The position numbers and the translations under genes are program-made. From the NCBI RefSeq assembly GCF_002127325.2, contig NC_035445.2, forward strand, positions 80,595,389 to 80,659,388: a DNA stretch of 64,000 bases. Direction: 5' to 3'. The notes under the pieces are model-generated. The model worked only from the letters and a program-made list of their open reading frames with translations. It ran no database searches and had not been told where the DNA came from. The stretch comes from Helianthus annuus. Taxonomy: Eukaryota > Streptophyta > Magnoliopsida > Asterales > Asteraceae. This document shows, piece after piece, positions 10,694 to 21,886 of this stretch (within the stretch, counting starts at the first letter, position 1; each line of letters starts with the position of its first letter).

Positions 10694-11735
10694 TTGTTTG
10701 TGGTTAGTTTGTACCATTACGCATTTACATAGAGTTGAGCATTCTTGACCTCTTGAAGCCTTAACAAATTTAGGGGCGCCACTTGGTGCCTTATGTCGGC
10801 CAGACTCGCAAATTTTAGGCTTCCCAAAGGTGATTTTGAGGTTTTCCAATCCGTTCCAAGAACACCAGTTCATGAATTCAAACATTGAGCAAAAGAGGAG
10901 ATTACCTCAAAACCCTAATTTCACAAAATCCATCAAAATCAAAGAGGAAATCAGGCTAAAAATCAGAGCTAAAGCTAAATTCGTGATCACCCGAGTTAGG
11001 AGATCACAAGATATGTCAAAATTTGATATTTGGTGATATTGTAAATTTGTGATGAACATTCATAGATGAAATTCTAGTGTGAATGTTAGATGTTATAGCA
11101 AGACTGAAATAAACACAAGTCTAGGAACAAACCCTAGATGAGAAATTAGTGATTAAATGCCATGAATCAAAGTGTTTGAATAACTAACCATGTTTGTGTT
11201 AGATGGGTTTTAGTATGATGTGATGAACACTTGAATTATGATAGAGAAATGGTAGAATAAGATGTTAAGATGTAAATTATAGGTGTTGTTTATGCACACT
11301 AGACATGAAGGCTTGAAAAAGATGCTAAAACATGGTTAATATCTAATCATGAACTCGATAATGCTTGTACAAAAATCTCGCCCATAAGATGCTCGATAAT
11401 GCCCAAGTGATCTTGAAATATTGAAAATATGAAAGAATCACGCAATTGACTAGTTTGACGAGTTGCGTATGTAACATATTGTAATATGAGTTCTAAACAA
11501 TAAATCGAATTGAACTCTATAGACAAATTGGGCGAATCATCAAGCGGTCAAGACGGAGCGGACACTCGCTTGAAAGGAAAGCCTTAAAGGTACGTGGCTT
11601 CATGCTTCGTAGATCTTTCGTTATTTTACATTTATATATGTTGAATAATAAAGGTATTATCATGAAGTTCGGTTTGTTCTTAAGCGGTGAATTCCGTGCG
11701 AATAAATCGAATGGATGAACAAGGGACCAACGATA
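10694..11735. other. Gene-less stretch, probably degraded transposon DNA
   Basis: No ORF beyond random expectation and no recognised domain. Together with 12080-12781 and 25431-25740 it may be an older LTR that the 12782-25425 Gypsy element entered, because joining 12781 to 25431 gives uninterrupted AT-rich sequence. That reconstruction is inference. Confidence 0.35.
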
Positions 11736-12062
11736 AGTTTGAATGTTTGAAAGTGATGGATTTCACTAATACATTCAAACCGGTCAAAATATGAAATTGA
11801 TATTTTGTTTGAATGTTTAAAAGTGATGGATTTCACTAAAACATTCAAACGAGTCAATTTGATAGAGAGATATAAGGTTTGGTCGTATAAAAGCGATGGA
11901 TTTTGCTAAGAAAACCAAATAGGTCAAAATGACTAGAATATTAAAGGTTTGGTTGCATAAAAGCGATGGACTTCGCTAAGAAAACCAAACGGTTCGAATT
12001 GAAAAGAATATTAAAAGTTTAGCTACATGAAAGCGATGGATTTCGCTAAGTTAGTCAAACGA
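11736..12062. repeat. Tandem array of five stem-loop units (about 70-85 bp period)
   Basis: Five units each contain a core aaag(t/c)gatgga-tt(t/c)(g/c)-(a/g)ct, at about 11752, 11820, 11890, 11959 and 12029. In units 1 and 2 the core is framed by gtttgaatgt and acattcaaac with inner pair agtga/tcact. In units 3 and 4 both sides change together, to gtttggt and accaaa(c/t) with inner pair agcga/t(c/t)gct. Unit 5 pairs less well. The array is non-coding. Confidence 0.75.
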
Positions 12063-12616
12063 GTTAAAATGAAGTCTTAATGCATACCGGGATGGTTGCA
12101 TGATTAATGACTTCGGATTGATACCCGAATAATGGGTAGAAGATCATATATACGTGTAAACCGAGAATCGGAAACGCAGACTAATAGTTAAAGACTCGGT
12201 TGTGAGTTACGACTAGAAGATGCACAATTCCGCTTATGGGAATTGAGCTAAATAAGTTCAACTATTGTTAGTTGAATGGGTCAAATGAATAAATCATGTG
12301 TTGAATAAAGAAGGTATAAAACCCGTAAATAGAACTTCGGATAATAGGGAAAATTATAGTTATGACGCTCACAAGAAATTTGAATGCAAACAAATAAGTT
12401 TGTTTGATAAATCATGAACGAGTCAAAAGTTTTGTAAATAAATATAAATCCAAGGGCTTGTAAATTAAGAATATTTTTAATACGGATGTTGGATTTTAGG
12501 TTTAAATGATAGAGGACCAAATTACGATCACGTAGGAAGAAACGGGAGGCTAAACAGATAACCGGATTAAAAGTTATGCTCGTTTTAGTATCGAGGGCAG
12601 AATGAGAAGTTTTTAC

Positions 12617-12730
12617 TGCAGGTTAGACCATAACCTACGGTTGGAGACCATAGGCTACGGTCCAGGCAGCCTGTCCCCATTGTCTTAAGTGTACCGTAAG
12701 CTACGGTCCCTGTACCATAGCTTACGGCGG
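12617..12730. repeat. CCATA-CTACGGT palindromic motif cluster
   Basis: Four related words, accataacctacggt, accataggctacggt, accgtaagctacggt and accatagcttacgg, occur within 115 bp. Each is a near-palindrome around a central (t/c)ac. The cluster is GC-richer than its surroundings. It resembles the ACGGTCCGT clusters at 13225-13342 and 2125-2170, but the core word differs. Confidence 0.65.
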
Positions 12731-13224
12731 GAATTATATCAAATTTATTTGTTGTTTTGTTGAGTTATGTTTGATACCAAATGTAACACCTCGTAAAATC
12801 ATGTCCAATATAATAAAGACACGTGTCATGAACCCGGGTCATGTTAAAAAGATATATGATAGGATTAAAAGTGTCAACATGTTAATTATCACCTCTGAGT
12901 GACCTTTAAACGTTTTTCAAACTTTTGTAAAATATAAATACATTCTCATGAAAATCTAATAAGGATTTCATAAGTATCCGATTAAATTTTTGTGATGATA
13001 AATTCCACATTCAAATAAATGGGATCTTATGTGCATTTACGACAATTCTCCTTCACATGATCTTTTCACAAGATTCCAAGACTATGTTTTGCATGGCATT
13101 GCTCCCAAGTACTTTTCAGAACTGAACAAATGGGCCCCTCCTGCTGATAATGACCAGAGATTCGAATTATGAAAGATTGCATGGTCAAACGTAAAAGTTC
13201 TCAAAATTTTGTCTCTGATGGAAG

Positions 13225-13342
13225 GCTTACGGACCGCAAAGCTATAGTCTTACGGTCCGTAATAAGGCTTAACTGGGCGATACATTTTGAATTACGGATA
13301 CAGACCGTAAGGTCTTTGGCTTACGGTCCGTAAGACCTGTAA
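13225..13342. repeat. TTACGGTCCGTAA palindrome cluster in the Gypsy LTR
   Basis: cttacggaccg, cttacggtccgtaa, ttacggatacagaccgtaag and cttacggtccgtaag occur within 120 bp. The core tacggtccgta is a perfect 11-bp-arm-type palindrome. It is GC-rich against AT-rich LTR sequence, and the diverged inverted LTR copy has an equivalent at about 2125-2170. Confidence 0.7.
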
Positions 13343-15362
13343 CTGGGCAGTAAAATGGACAGCTGCAGGTTATAGCCATTCCACCGCCTTTGTAACCTAG
13401 TTTTTCGATACTAGGGACTTTGCAACTGGTTTTAACAGTATAGGGACACCTGATAGCATCTGGGATCATCATAGGGACACATGCAAAGATCTTGGAGCTT
13501 CCATTTTGCTATATAAGGCCTTGTTCATTCACTTGTCATTTGCACATTTGAATTTTTGTTTCAAAACTCACTCTTTGGAGCCTTCTGGAGCTCAAGGAAG
13601 TTTTCTAAAGTTCCATACTTGTGCTAAGTACCCTTGTAAGCATTCTTAGCCCCCTAAGTTCAAGTTTTATTAGTTTAATGACCAAAAGTCAAAGCCATCA
13701 TAATTAAGCTTTGACTTAGTGATTAATCACTAATGGTCCAACCATTTTTCAAATTTAAAATAGCTATGAGTTGGTAATTATGTGGATAATAAGTCCTTAA
13801 AAGGGCACCCTCTGATTTCCACTCTAACTTGGTCAATTGTCGGGTCAAACTTAATATTAAAAAGTCAACAGAAAGCTATTTTGCAAATAAATTCATAATC
13901 AGTAATGTAGAAGTTATGGAACCTATTTTAACACTAAAATAACTTGGTAAATAATGTAAGAACATGTCTAAGCATGTTCCACCCGACAATTCTGAGTTTA
14001 GGCTCGGTTCGGAACCGAAAGTCGCAAAAGTAGACTTTTGCTTTGACTTTCAGTTCTGACCCGATTTAGCTAGTTTTAGATATGCCTTAAGGTTCCATTA
14101 GGACCATATTATAAGTTAGTAAAACCCTCTGAGGTTATACTACATGGTTCCTTAAGTATTCAATTCATTTGCATGTTTCCGTTAATTGCTTAAATATTGA
14201 CCATTATGCCATTTTGACCTTAAAACGAGATTTTTGAAAATGTGAGAGGAAAAAAACCTTTATTACTGATTTATAAGCATGTCCTAAAAATTTGACATCA
14301 GTTCGAGGTCTAGATTAGGAGTTATGCTCAATAGCGTAATTGAAAGCTTTTTATTAATTAAACGACATATTTGGCATAAGGCCTCTTTAAACTTGAATTT
14401 TGACACCAAACCTTTTACCCACTGATGTAATATAATATTTTGGGTTTTTTTTACGATTTTTATTTATTTTTAAACTGATCATAACATAGGGTTCTAGCTT
14501 TGATTCGGTAATTGTCGGTTATACCGTTTTTGCTAATAAAATGAGTTTTACATAACATTTTGATACCAAACCTTTTGCTACTGATTTTATATGTTAAATA
14601 AAATATTTTAAGCCTTCTGGACTGATAAAAATCTCAGCTTTCCTTATATAACCTGAAAATCGCCTAAAATCGATTTTTACGCGTTTTAAATGCATAGTAT
14701 GGGTTAAAACTATTTTTAACATACAAGACTTAATACCTACTGATGTTTTAAGTAAGTTTTTATACTTTAGCAGTAAGCAAAAGTTTTGAACTCAGATTTC
14801 CAAATTTGACCTTTAAAGCTTATGTGAAATTACTAAAATGCCCCTACGGTGCATAGTTTGGTTATAAATGATAACTTTCACATATATGCAATACCCTACT
14901 GATATGACTTGCAAGAATAAATATTTTTGCTGATCATTTCAGACCAGAACCTCAGATTAATATTTAATCTCTTTTAAAACCTTTTAAAATGACCAAAATA
15001 CCCCTACGGGGCTTAATTTGAGTTTAAATCCGTTTTGGGCATAATGGAAGGTATCCTACTGATATCACAACATATTTAAGGCATATTAACTTAGGAAACC
15101 TATTCATGTCTCATTTGTTTACCCATTATGCATTTTTCGCGTTTGGTGCGGTTTATGTAACTAGTTTGCATAAATTAACCGAAACGGGTCAAACCTTATC
15201 ATTTTTATCTCAAAATCCAGAATATGTTTAGTTTACCCATATTATACAAGTCTTCAAACTTATCGGGTCTAAATCACATTCTAATCCAGTCTTCGCTTAA
15301 TCTTGTAAGACCCGTTAGGAATCTAATAGGTTATTAAAGGCTGGGTCTATTCGCACACGCCA

Positions 15363-15526
15363 GTTGTCTTTTTGCACATCCAAAGCGCCTCGCTATGGCC
15401 AAAGCGGGGCGCTTTGGTTTTGGTCAACAGACAAGGACTGACTTCTGTCAGTCCTTGTCTGTTGACCAAGCCAAAGCGCCCCGCTTTGGCCATAGCGAGG
15501 CGCTTTGGATGTGCAAAAAAGACAAC
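15363..15526. repeat. Near-perfect hairpin with 80-bp arms
   Basis: The left arm 15363-15442 and right arm 15447-15526 are reverse complements around a 4-base loop, with only about two single-base length differences. Each arm contains a ccaaagcgcc-cgctatggcc unit and the unique word gtcaacagacaaggactgac or its complement. A transcript would fold into one long double-stranded stem. It marks the left border zone of the sequence nested in the LTR. Confidence 0.85.
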
Positions 15527-15828
15527 AGCCTTGGTTGGGGTTTATTTGGGTTGATGTGGGTTAGTTTGGTAGGGATTTTTGGTTGAATTAGTATGGTAGA
15601 GATTTTTGGAGTAAAAAATTTTTATGTGAGATTTGCCGTTGTGAATGGGAATTTGTTTTTGAATGATTGAATGTTTCCTTTTTTGAATTAAAACGTTGTT
15701 TATTTTATTAAATTAACGTTGTTTTATAATTACGTCGTTACGTCATTATTAAATAAAATATACAGAAAGCCATAAGAATTAAACGTAAACAATCCAGAAC
15801 CAACGTGATGTAAATAGAAGATTAACTG

Positions 15829-15830
<2 letters not shown>

Positions 15831-15890
<60 letters not shown>
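15831..15890. repeat. (AT)30 microsatellite
   Basis: Sixty bases of uninterrupted AT dinucleotide immediately downstream of the Athila-ORF1-like pseudogene. Such pure tracts are young and length-variable. Confidence 0.95.
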
Positions 15891-15893
<3 letters not shown>

Positions 15894-15973
15894 TTTGTAC
15901 ATACAATACACAACAAAAAGGTACAACTGAGTACATAATACATAACAAAACACTAAACAAACAAACTAATGTA

Positions 15974-16807
15974 CTAATCCTCGTGCGGTGGGGACGGTGG
16001 GAGGGGAAGTGGAGGCAACGCAGCGAGCTCTCGTAGCTCAACGAGGGTCTGGACGATCCAGTCAATGCGTGCGCCCTGACGTCTGAGGCGCCGGTCGAAG
16101 TCCCGAGCCACCTCACGCGCTACCGGAGGCAGGTCAGTGTAAACGTGCTGCGGGTACTGTGGCGGCTCAGGAGCTGGCTGAACTGGTGGTACGTGGACCA
16201 CCTCGACCCGCTCCTCATGCGCCGGATCATCCTGAGCCTGAGCCTGAGCCTGAGGCTGAGGCTGACCCTCAGGCTGATCCTCAGGCTCATCGATGCCCAG
16301 AGCCTGTCGCTGAGCCCGCCGAGCGTCCCGCTGAACCTCAGGAGGGGCTAACACCCCAGGCTTCACCTCAATAACAACCGGGATGACCTCCGGCAACACC
16401 TCTGGCTGCCAAATCAGCCCGTCAGGACCCTTGAACCGCAGACCGACATCAAAGGTACGGGTGATCTGCATAGCGGATACGGGACCGGATCGGACAGCAG
16501 CGGATCAAGCTCAGGCACGATCCCTAGCTATCGTGCAATGGCGGTGATAAACGAGCCAGTGTGAAGAAACCCGCGGAGCTGCCGGTGGTATGCAGTAGCA
16601 AAGTACTCTGCCAGGCTGGCTGCTAGATCGCAGGGCTGGCCGCGTAGTAGGCAGTAAAGAAAGAAAAGGTCACTAAGGTTGACCTTCTCCTTGCTGGAAC
16701 CCCGTGGCACGATAGTCGACGCAATCACCTGGTGCAGGTATCGGTACAAGGGATCTCTAATGGTGGTGGCCTTTTGCCAGGATTTCCCAAAGGGGTTGGA
16801 AAGAATA
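15974..16807 (-). pseudogene. Athila ORF1-type (envelope-position) protein, 3' fragment, frameshifted
   Basis: On the minus strand, 16807-16528 encodes a segment with RDPLYRYLHQVIASTIVPRG, KEKVNLSDLFFLYCLL and FITAIAR, then a stop. The frame resumes at 16471-15974 (FDVGLRFKGPDGLIWQPEV, then Q/P/A-rich tail and LRRQGARIDWIVQTLVELR). It is collinear with the intact ORF at 62665, which has RNPVYRYVLKILSTTLVGRK and YITRIATNLGVF at matching places. The N-terminal half is missing. At least one stop (16528) and one frameshift near 16480 make it non-functional. The C-terminal (Q/P)AQAQAQ tract is repeat-derived. Confidence 0.7.
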
Positions 16808-16955
16808 AGGGGTTTAGATCGAACCTTTTTGCGGTTGAAAGCTCAAAAAATCTTCGAAAATGGCTCGAGTGTGTGTGAATCGTACCTTGTGTGTGTGTTT
16901 GGTTGTTTGGGTGAAGTGGGGGGGATGATGCCCCGCTTCAGTGTATAACGAGGGT

Positions 16956-17033
16956 CCAAAGCGCCCCGCTATGGCCATAGCGCGGCGCTTTGGGTCCAAA
17001 ACGCCGCGTTATGAGCATAGCGGGGCGTTTTGG
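16956..17033. repeat. Two adjacent 38-bp palindromes of the GCTATGGCCATAGC type
   Basis: 16956-16993 and 16996-17033 are each an inverted repeat starting ccaaa(g/a)cgcc and ending in its complement. The first has centre gctatggccatagc; the second is a diverged copy with centre gttatgagcatagc. The same unit forms the arms of the 15363-15526 hairpin and recurs at 18541-18702. Confidence 0.85.
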
Positions 17034-17247
17034 CCTTTTTTTAAATTTTTTAAAATTGTATTTAATTCACAAACGGGTCAATAAATAGTCTAAATTTTCC
17101 GTTTTTTCCATTATACATCATTTTTTAATATATATGGACTATATGGCAAGTTCCGGATCAAATCGGTTACGTGTGATGTCTTATTCCGTTATCTCGTATC
17201 ATTTAGGTTTGAAATCACAAGTACTCCTGTGAGAAGTGTTATGTGTA

Positions 17248-18434
17248 TCAGCCGCCTACCGTGAATGATTTTTCGTGAACAAATGGCAGGTTGTACATGT
17301 TCGTTTTGTATGTGGCGTCAATCATTAGCACATGCGGGAAGGCACACCACATAGTGAATGATTTTTCGTGAACAAAGAAGACGTCTTCAACTTCGTTCGA
17401 TATCTCATTCGTGCGCATGTAATAAGTGTAATTTTTTTTGATAAGAATGTTTTCAAGTTTTTGCATCGGAGACTTACCGACATTTTTTTCGGCGTTGATC
17501 TTCTGAACAGCGTTGTGTATATCTTTTGGAATAAGCTTTCTAGCCGGATTGTTTTTTGTCAGCGTTCGCCAAATACTTTGGTTGCGAATATCTTGCTCTG
17601 CCAACTCCTTAACCAGTTTTTTGTCCTCCGAAGAAAGCCTTCTCGCATACGCGTGACCCTCGAAGTTTTCAATAGGAGTGTGGTTATGCTTCGCCTTCGT
17701 CACCTCGATCCTCCAAACACTTCCGGATGATTCCGAAAACCCGATCATCTCGAACGGGCAGCCTATTTTCTTGCTACCCATTTTCCTCTGTGTAGCTACA
17801 CTCTTATGCTCCCCATCAAAAGTACATTGAAACCAAATCTTGTAATTCTCTCCTCTTTTATTCGACCTCTTTGTCACAATGAGGTAACCATTGTCTTTTG
17901 CCGTGTCTTGTACCCAACGCACCAACTCTTTACGTGACGAAAAGGTCTGCGTTGTATCAAACGAAAATGTAACCGGGTAACAACCTTCCTCGTCAATAGA
18001 CACATCCTCCCCTCACCATCGTCACCGAGATTCGAATAGACTTGATGTTCAAAGCTCTGTTCACAACCGTAACTCTGGTTTGGATAACACTCCTGCTGTA
18101 CAAAGCTTTGCTCGCCACCGTAACCGAAATTCGAATAACCTTGTTGACAACCGTAACTGTCGTTTGGATAACACTCCTGCTGTACAAAGCTATAGTCGCC
18201 ACCGTAACCGAAATTCGAATAACCTTGTTGTGCGTAAGGGTCCTCCACAGGGGTATTCAAATCCAGCTGCACCGTGTTATCACGATAACGAATGCCAGAT
18301 ACAACCTTTGTCTCCCTCAAGTTGGACGACACCGGTTTCTCAAACGAGTCAGAAATAGCGGTCCCCTTGTAAGAATCAGGAACAACTGACTCGTCAGAAT
18401 ATTCACCGAAAAGATAGTTACTGAACCACGACAT
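17248..18434 (-). pseudogene. FAR1-domain / MULE transposase-like protein, N-terminal part, broken
   Basis: The ATG at 18434 opens a 145-residue leader with tandem GYSNFGYGG...SFVQQECYPN...SYGC repeats. A frameshift in a G-run near 18008 moves the frame. It continues through a FAR1-type DNA-binding domain (FSSRKELVRWVQDTAKDNGY, a CPFEMIG cysteine, and W-x6-HNH ending KAKHNHTP) to the start of a MULE transposase domain (DATYKTNMYNLP). There the protein stops, because a 22-bp piece encoding FVHEKSF is repeated at the end. The catalytic domain is absent. It could be a captured fragment of a MURA/Jittery-type transposase or of a FAR1-related gene. Confidence 0.75.
18059..18235 (-). repeat. 84-bp in-frame tandem repeat
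   Basis: Two full units and a partial third, with period 84 bp (tggataacactcctgctgta at 18081 and 18165), encode the aromatic/glutamine-rich repeats of the FAR1-like leader. The period is a multiple of three, so the protein repeat was coding when it expanded. Confidence 0.85.
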
Positions 18435-18540
18435 CGTTTTTTCAAAAAATTTAACTAATAGAGCAAAGAAGATCGACAGAAAACAATTCGAGTGATGAAT
18501 CTCGAGTCTGGCCAGTGATTTAAAGCCAGAATTTGGGATC

Positions 18541-18702
18541 GAAGCGCCGCGCTATGGCCAAAGCGCGGCGCTTAGGGTTCACGGGGCGACTGAAACCTCG
18601 TCACCTTTATGTCTGTCAGTCTGTCACTCAGTCAGTCATTCGAAACCTCGTATCAACTTTTGTCGCCCTAAGCGCCGCGCTATGGCCAAAGCGGAGCGCT
18701 TA
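18541..18702. repeat. Two GCGCCGCGCTATGGCC palindromes flanking a short spacer
   Basis: aagcgccgcgctatggcc units at about 18542-18573 and 18669-18701 are each close to palindromic. They are arranged head to tail, with gtcgccc/ggggcgac complementarity between the two flanks. They stand just upstream of the FAR1-like start and mark the right border zone of the nested segment. Confidence 0.75.
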
Positions 18703-19645
18703 GGGGTGTGAAAATTATTTTGGCTGTGTGTGATTAGCATGATCCTTATTAAAACCTTCGTTCCAGATTTAGGAGCCCAGTAAAAGATACTTGCACTTGC
18801 TGATTGATATACATATTTGCTCTGGTAAATACCTTTAACTTATTTTCCCTTATACGGGCTTGGGGTACAGTATAAAAAAATACCGCTTGGTCGGGTATTG
18901 AATTTTTAATCGTATGAAGGTTAAATCATTGAGATAACCCGTTTAATTTGTTTTGTTTATTTTAAGCCTTTGGGGGGGGGGGGGGTTAATGACCATGTCC
19001 TGGATATCCTCGGCTCATTCATTGAAGTAGCCACGACTTAAGCACGGGGTGTAGGCATACACCTGCCGGTGCGTACGTAAAATTAATGTACCCGCCTGTT
19101 CGAGAATAACTCGCCGTGGGATACATTATGTGGTGTGCCTATTAATCTTTAACCCGGTATTTAGCCCGGGCTACTGAACATATAATAAACATATAATTCT
19201 TTTACACGTTTATTTTTAAATAAATATCACAAGTTATAAAAGATTATTTGTGCCATGTGAATTAAAACCAATTTTCTTAAATTCTTTTCAAAATGAGTCG
19301 GCTAATTGTATTTACCAGTTTAAACTGACGTATTTTCCAAAAGGTTAAGTGCCGGTACTAGGCGGAATAGGCTGGCTACTCCTAAGTGAATTAAATAAAG
19401 AGTTATGCAAGCTTTATCACTTAAAAGTCTGTTGAACAATATTTCCTTGTTTTGATCCGCCTGTGGATCCTTTTTACATTTCGTTTGTAATACTTATGTT
19501 ACTTTCATTCGGTTTGTAATATTATTACTTTTAGACTTCCGCTGTGCATTAAACTGTGATTATTGACTATGACGATATCAACTACGTCACGATACTCCCC
19601 ACCGGGCCCACCGGTAATACGTGGAAATATCGGGGTGTGACAGGT

Positions 19646-19658
19646 TGGTATCAGAGCC
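19646..19658 (+). other. Primer-binding site, initiator tRNA-Met type
   Basis: tggtatcagagcc lies 3 bp after the 5' LTR end. It is complementary to the 3' end of plant initiator tRNA-Met, the usual primer for Copia elements and chromoviruses. It fixes the LTR boundary at 19642. Confidence 0.9.
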
Positions 19659-19828
19659 AACATTGAGTGAATTAAACACTAGCCTTTTGTGTTTAATCTC
19701 AATGACACAGTTGCACATTCCTTGACTGCCAAGTCTAGGCAATGGACTTAGTACTAATCCTAATCTTTTATTTTGCCATTTATTGTTTTTCTTGGTTGTC
19801 CTTTTGATTGTTTTGACAGGAACAGAAA

Positions 19829-21049
19829 ATGCCGCCACGATTCAGAAGAGGAGGACGAGGCAAGGCGCCATTCACCAGCCATGATCATGAAGCCGGCCCA
19901 TCTCACCGGCGAACGCCTTCAGTAACAATGAGCACGAGTCCCCAAGAAGACTGGAGGACATACTTAGAGCCTGCGAGGCGTTCTGTCTCGCTAAGCTCCT
20001 CACCTTCGTACCATGATTCCTTCGGACTCCATCAAGGCAATGAGTCCGATCATTCTCGCCACTCCTACCTTCCACTGTAGCGGTCAGGTTCACACCGCGC
20101 CTTTAAAGACCCAACCCCATTCTTCCAGAGCCGGTTCAACCCGGCAAACCAGGTGCAAGAACCAGTGGGTTTTAACCCATTGGGACCAGAAGATGACTTC
20201 TCCGGTGATCAAAACATGGAGATGGATGAAGATACCAATCCTGCCGAGCCACCATCTGGGACGCCCACGCATCCCATAGAGATTTCAGACGGATCGTTCT
20301 TTCACGGTTCACCTTACCGAGGCCCAGACAGCTATGAAGCAAGGTTTGCCTCGTACCCTTGGGAGTTCACTCCCCCTTTTAACCCAGCACCTCCTCAGCA
20401 GCAACAAAATCCCTCTGAGGATTCACGCTTCCAGGCGGTTTCTCCACCGCCACCGCCGCAGCTAGAGCAGAAACCGCCCCCGGAGCCACCGAGGCGGAGA
20501 AGATCAGGAGCACGGATGTCCGTGCGGGTGGGATTCCACTTCAGCACCCCTCAACACTCCAGTGGCAACCACTACCCGCCACTATATGAAGAACCGCAGA
20601 TGGGTGGGCCTTCGAACCCAGTTTCCGAGGTAGAGTCTGCGCCAGTCGCACCACCACCATCACACATGGGTTATGATAACTCGATTCCTTCATACGCCGG
20701 TGCAGCGGCGTATAACCCTTTTGAGCAGCCAGCCCATACTAACTACAAGTACGCCGAAGTTGACCCATACCTTGTAGCGGCGAACTACAATGCTCTTCAT
20801 CCTGAGGGGCCCCATGGAATCCCATATCAGACTGGGTACCCGTCCTATGGGTACTAATACCCGCCACCTCCTCAACCTCCGCAGCATCAGCAGCCGCAGC
20901 CGCCACAGATCCAGCCACCGCAACAGCAGGAGATTCTTCAAAGGTTGAGCCAGGTGGAGCGTGAGGTTCAAGAGGAGCATAGAAGCCACTGGGGATTTCT
21001 TAAGGGTTTGGCAAGTTTAATCAAGGGGAAGAACAGAAGGGATCATTGA
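19829..21049 (+). pseudogene. Proline-rich gag leader ORF of the Gypsy element
   Basis: The ATG at 19829 starts MPPRFRRGGRGKAPF, a basic N-terminus. A long proline/glutamine-rich region with PHEEP-like and YP(S)YGY repeats follows, ending SLIKGKNRRDH. The single frame is interrupted by TAG at 20078-20080 and TAA at 20855-20857 but otherwise runs to TGA at 21047. Both stops fall where a glutamine codon would be one C-to-T change away. It has no zinc knuckle; that lies in the separate gag ORF after the spacer. Confidence 0.75.
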
Positions 21050-21886
21050 AATTCCTTAATTGCTTGTTTTGTATTTCCTTAATTTTCAATTAAGTACCTG
21101 GACATCTATTTATGTACCTAGTCCCTGTGAGGACTTGTCTTTTCATTTTAGCCCTTGCATGGGCAAGTTATTTCTATTAAAGTCCCGTTTAGGGCAATTA
21201 TGTACTCCTTTTAATGTTAGTGGAATGTTTTAATTAAATTTCACTTCTGTCATTATATGCATTAATATAAAATGAGAAATAAATAAAATATATCATTCCT
21301 TTTGTAAGTCCTGCCCTTATATATTAAACAAAAATCTTAAAGGCAAAACCTAGCCATGTGTGATTTTAAGACAGGGTCATGATGGTAGTTCCTTATTAAG
21401 ATTTAAATTCTTGTTAACATCTGAAAACATGTTAACACTCCTGGCAAAATGTGATTCGATAAAATCACATAAGTCATCCTTATATTGGATCATTCCAATT
21501 CCTTTTTCTCTATTTATTTAATCATCCATTAGTGATGAAGTGCCTACGGGCCATATTTAATGTCCTTTGAGACTAAAGACAGTGGTAGCCTACGACTCCC
21601 TGTCAAGGAAAGGTGATGAACTACGTTCAAACCTTAATGCCTTGATCCTATAAGATCATAGCTTGAAATTTAAAATTTGTCCTTGTAACTTAGCCTTTTA
21701 TGCCATTATAATATTGTAATGAATTATAACTAAGGATAATTATGATAAAAATCCTGAATGTATATGTTTAATAAATTAACCAATATGGTTTATTAATACC
21801 ATGGTTGATAAATCATCAAGAATGACAATACTTCTATAGACTTCTAAATCAATCATTGTCATCATTTTATGTAGCAAACAAGCTAC
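21050..21886 (+). other. Spacer between the two gag-region ORFs
   Basis: About 840 bp, AT-rich and without coding capacity. It could be an intron joining the proline-rich leader to gag or simply an untranslated spacer. Donor-like gtaagt near 21307 and acceptor-like tag words near 21870 exist, but none is compelling. Confidence 0.4.

Larger units (their letters stand above)
12782..19642 (+). mobile_element. 5' LTR of the Gypsy element, expanded by a nested insertion
   Basis: Runs from tgtaacacctcgtaaaat to tatcggggtgtgaca, next to the primer site. At 6861 bp it is far longer than usual. Sequence from about 12782 to 15358 and from about 18735 to 19642 reads as ordinary LTR of this family. The 3.4 kb between holds palindromes and two minus-strand pseudogenes and is best explained as an insertion, though I could not find its target duplication. 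A run of 14 G lies near 18972. Confidence 0.75.

Noticed and set aside
16145..16374. Plus-strand ORFs rich in Leu/Arg or Pro/Glu opposite the Athila-like fragment
   Set aside because: Antisense readings of the ctgagc repeat encoding the QAQAQ tract on the minus strand.
18042..18389. Plus-strand ORFs of 92-115 codons
   Set aside because: Shadows of the 84-bp coding repeat of the FAR1-like leader on the minus strand.
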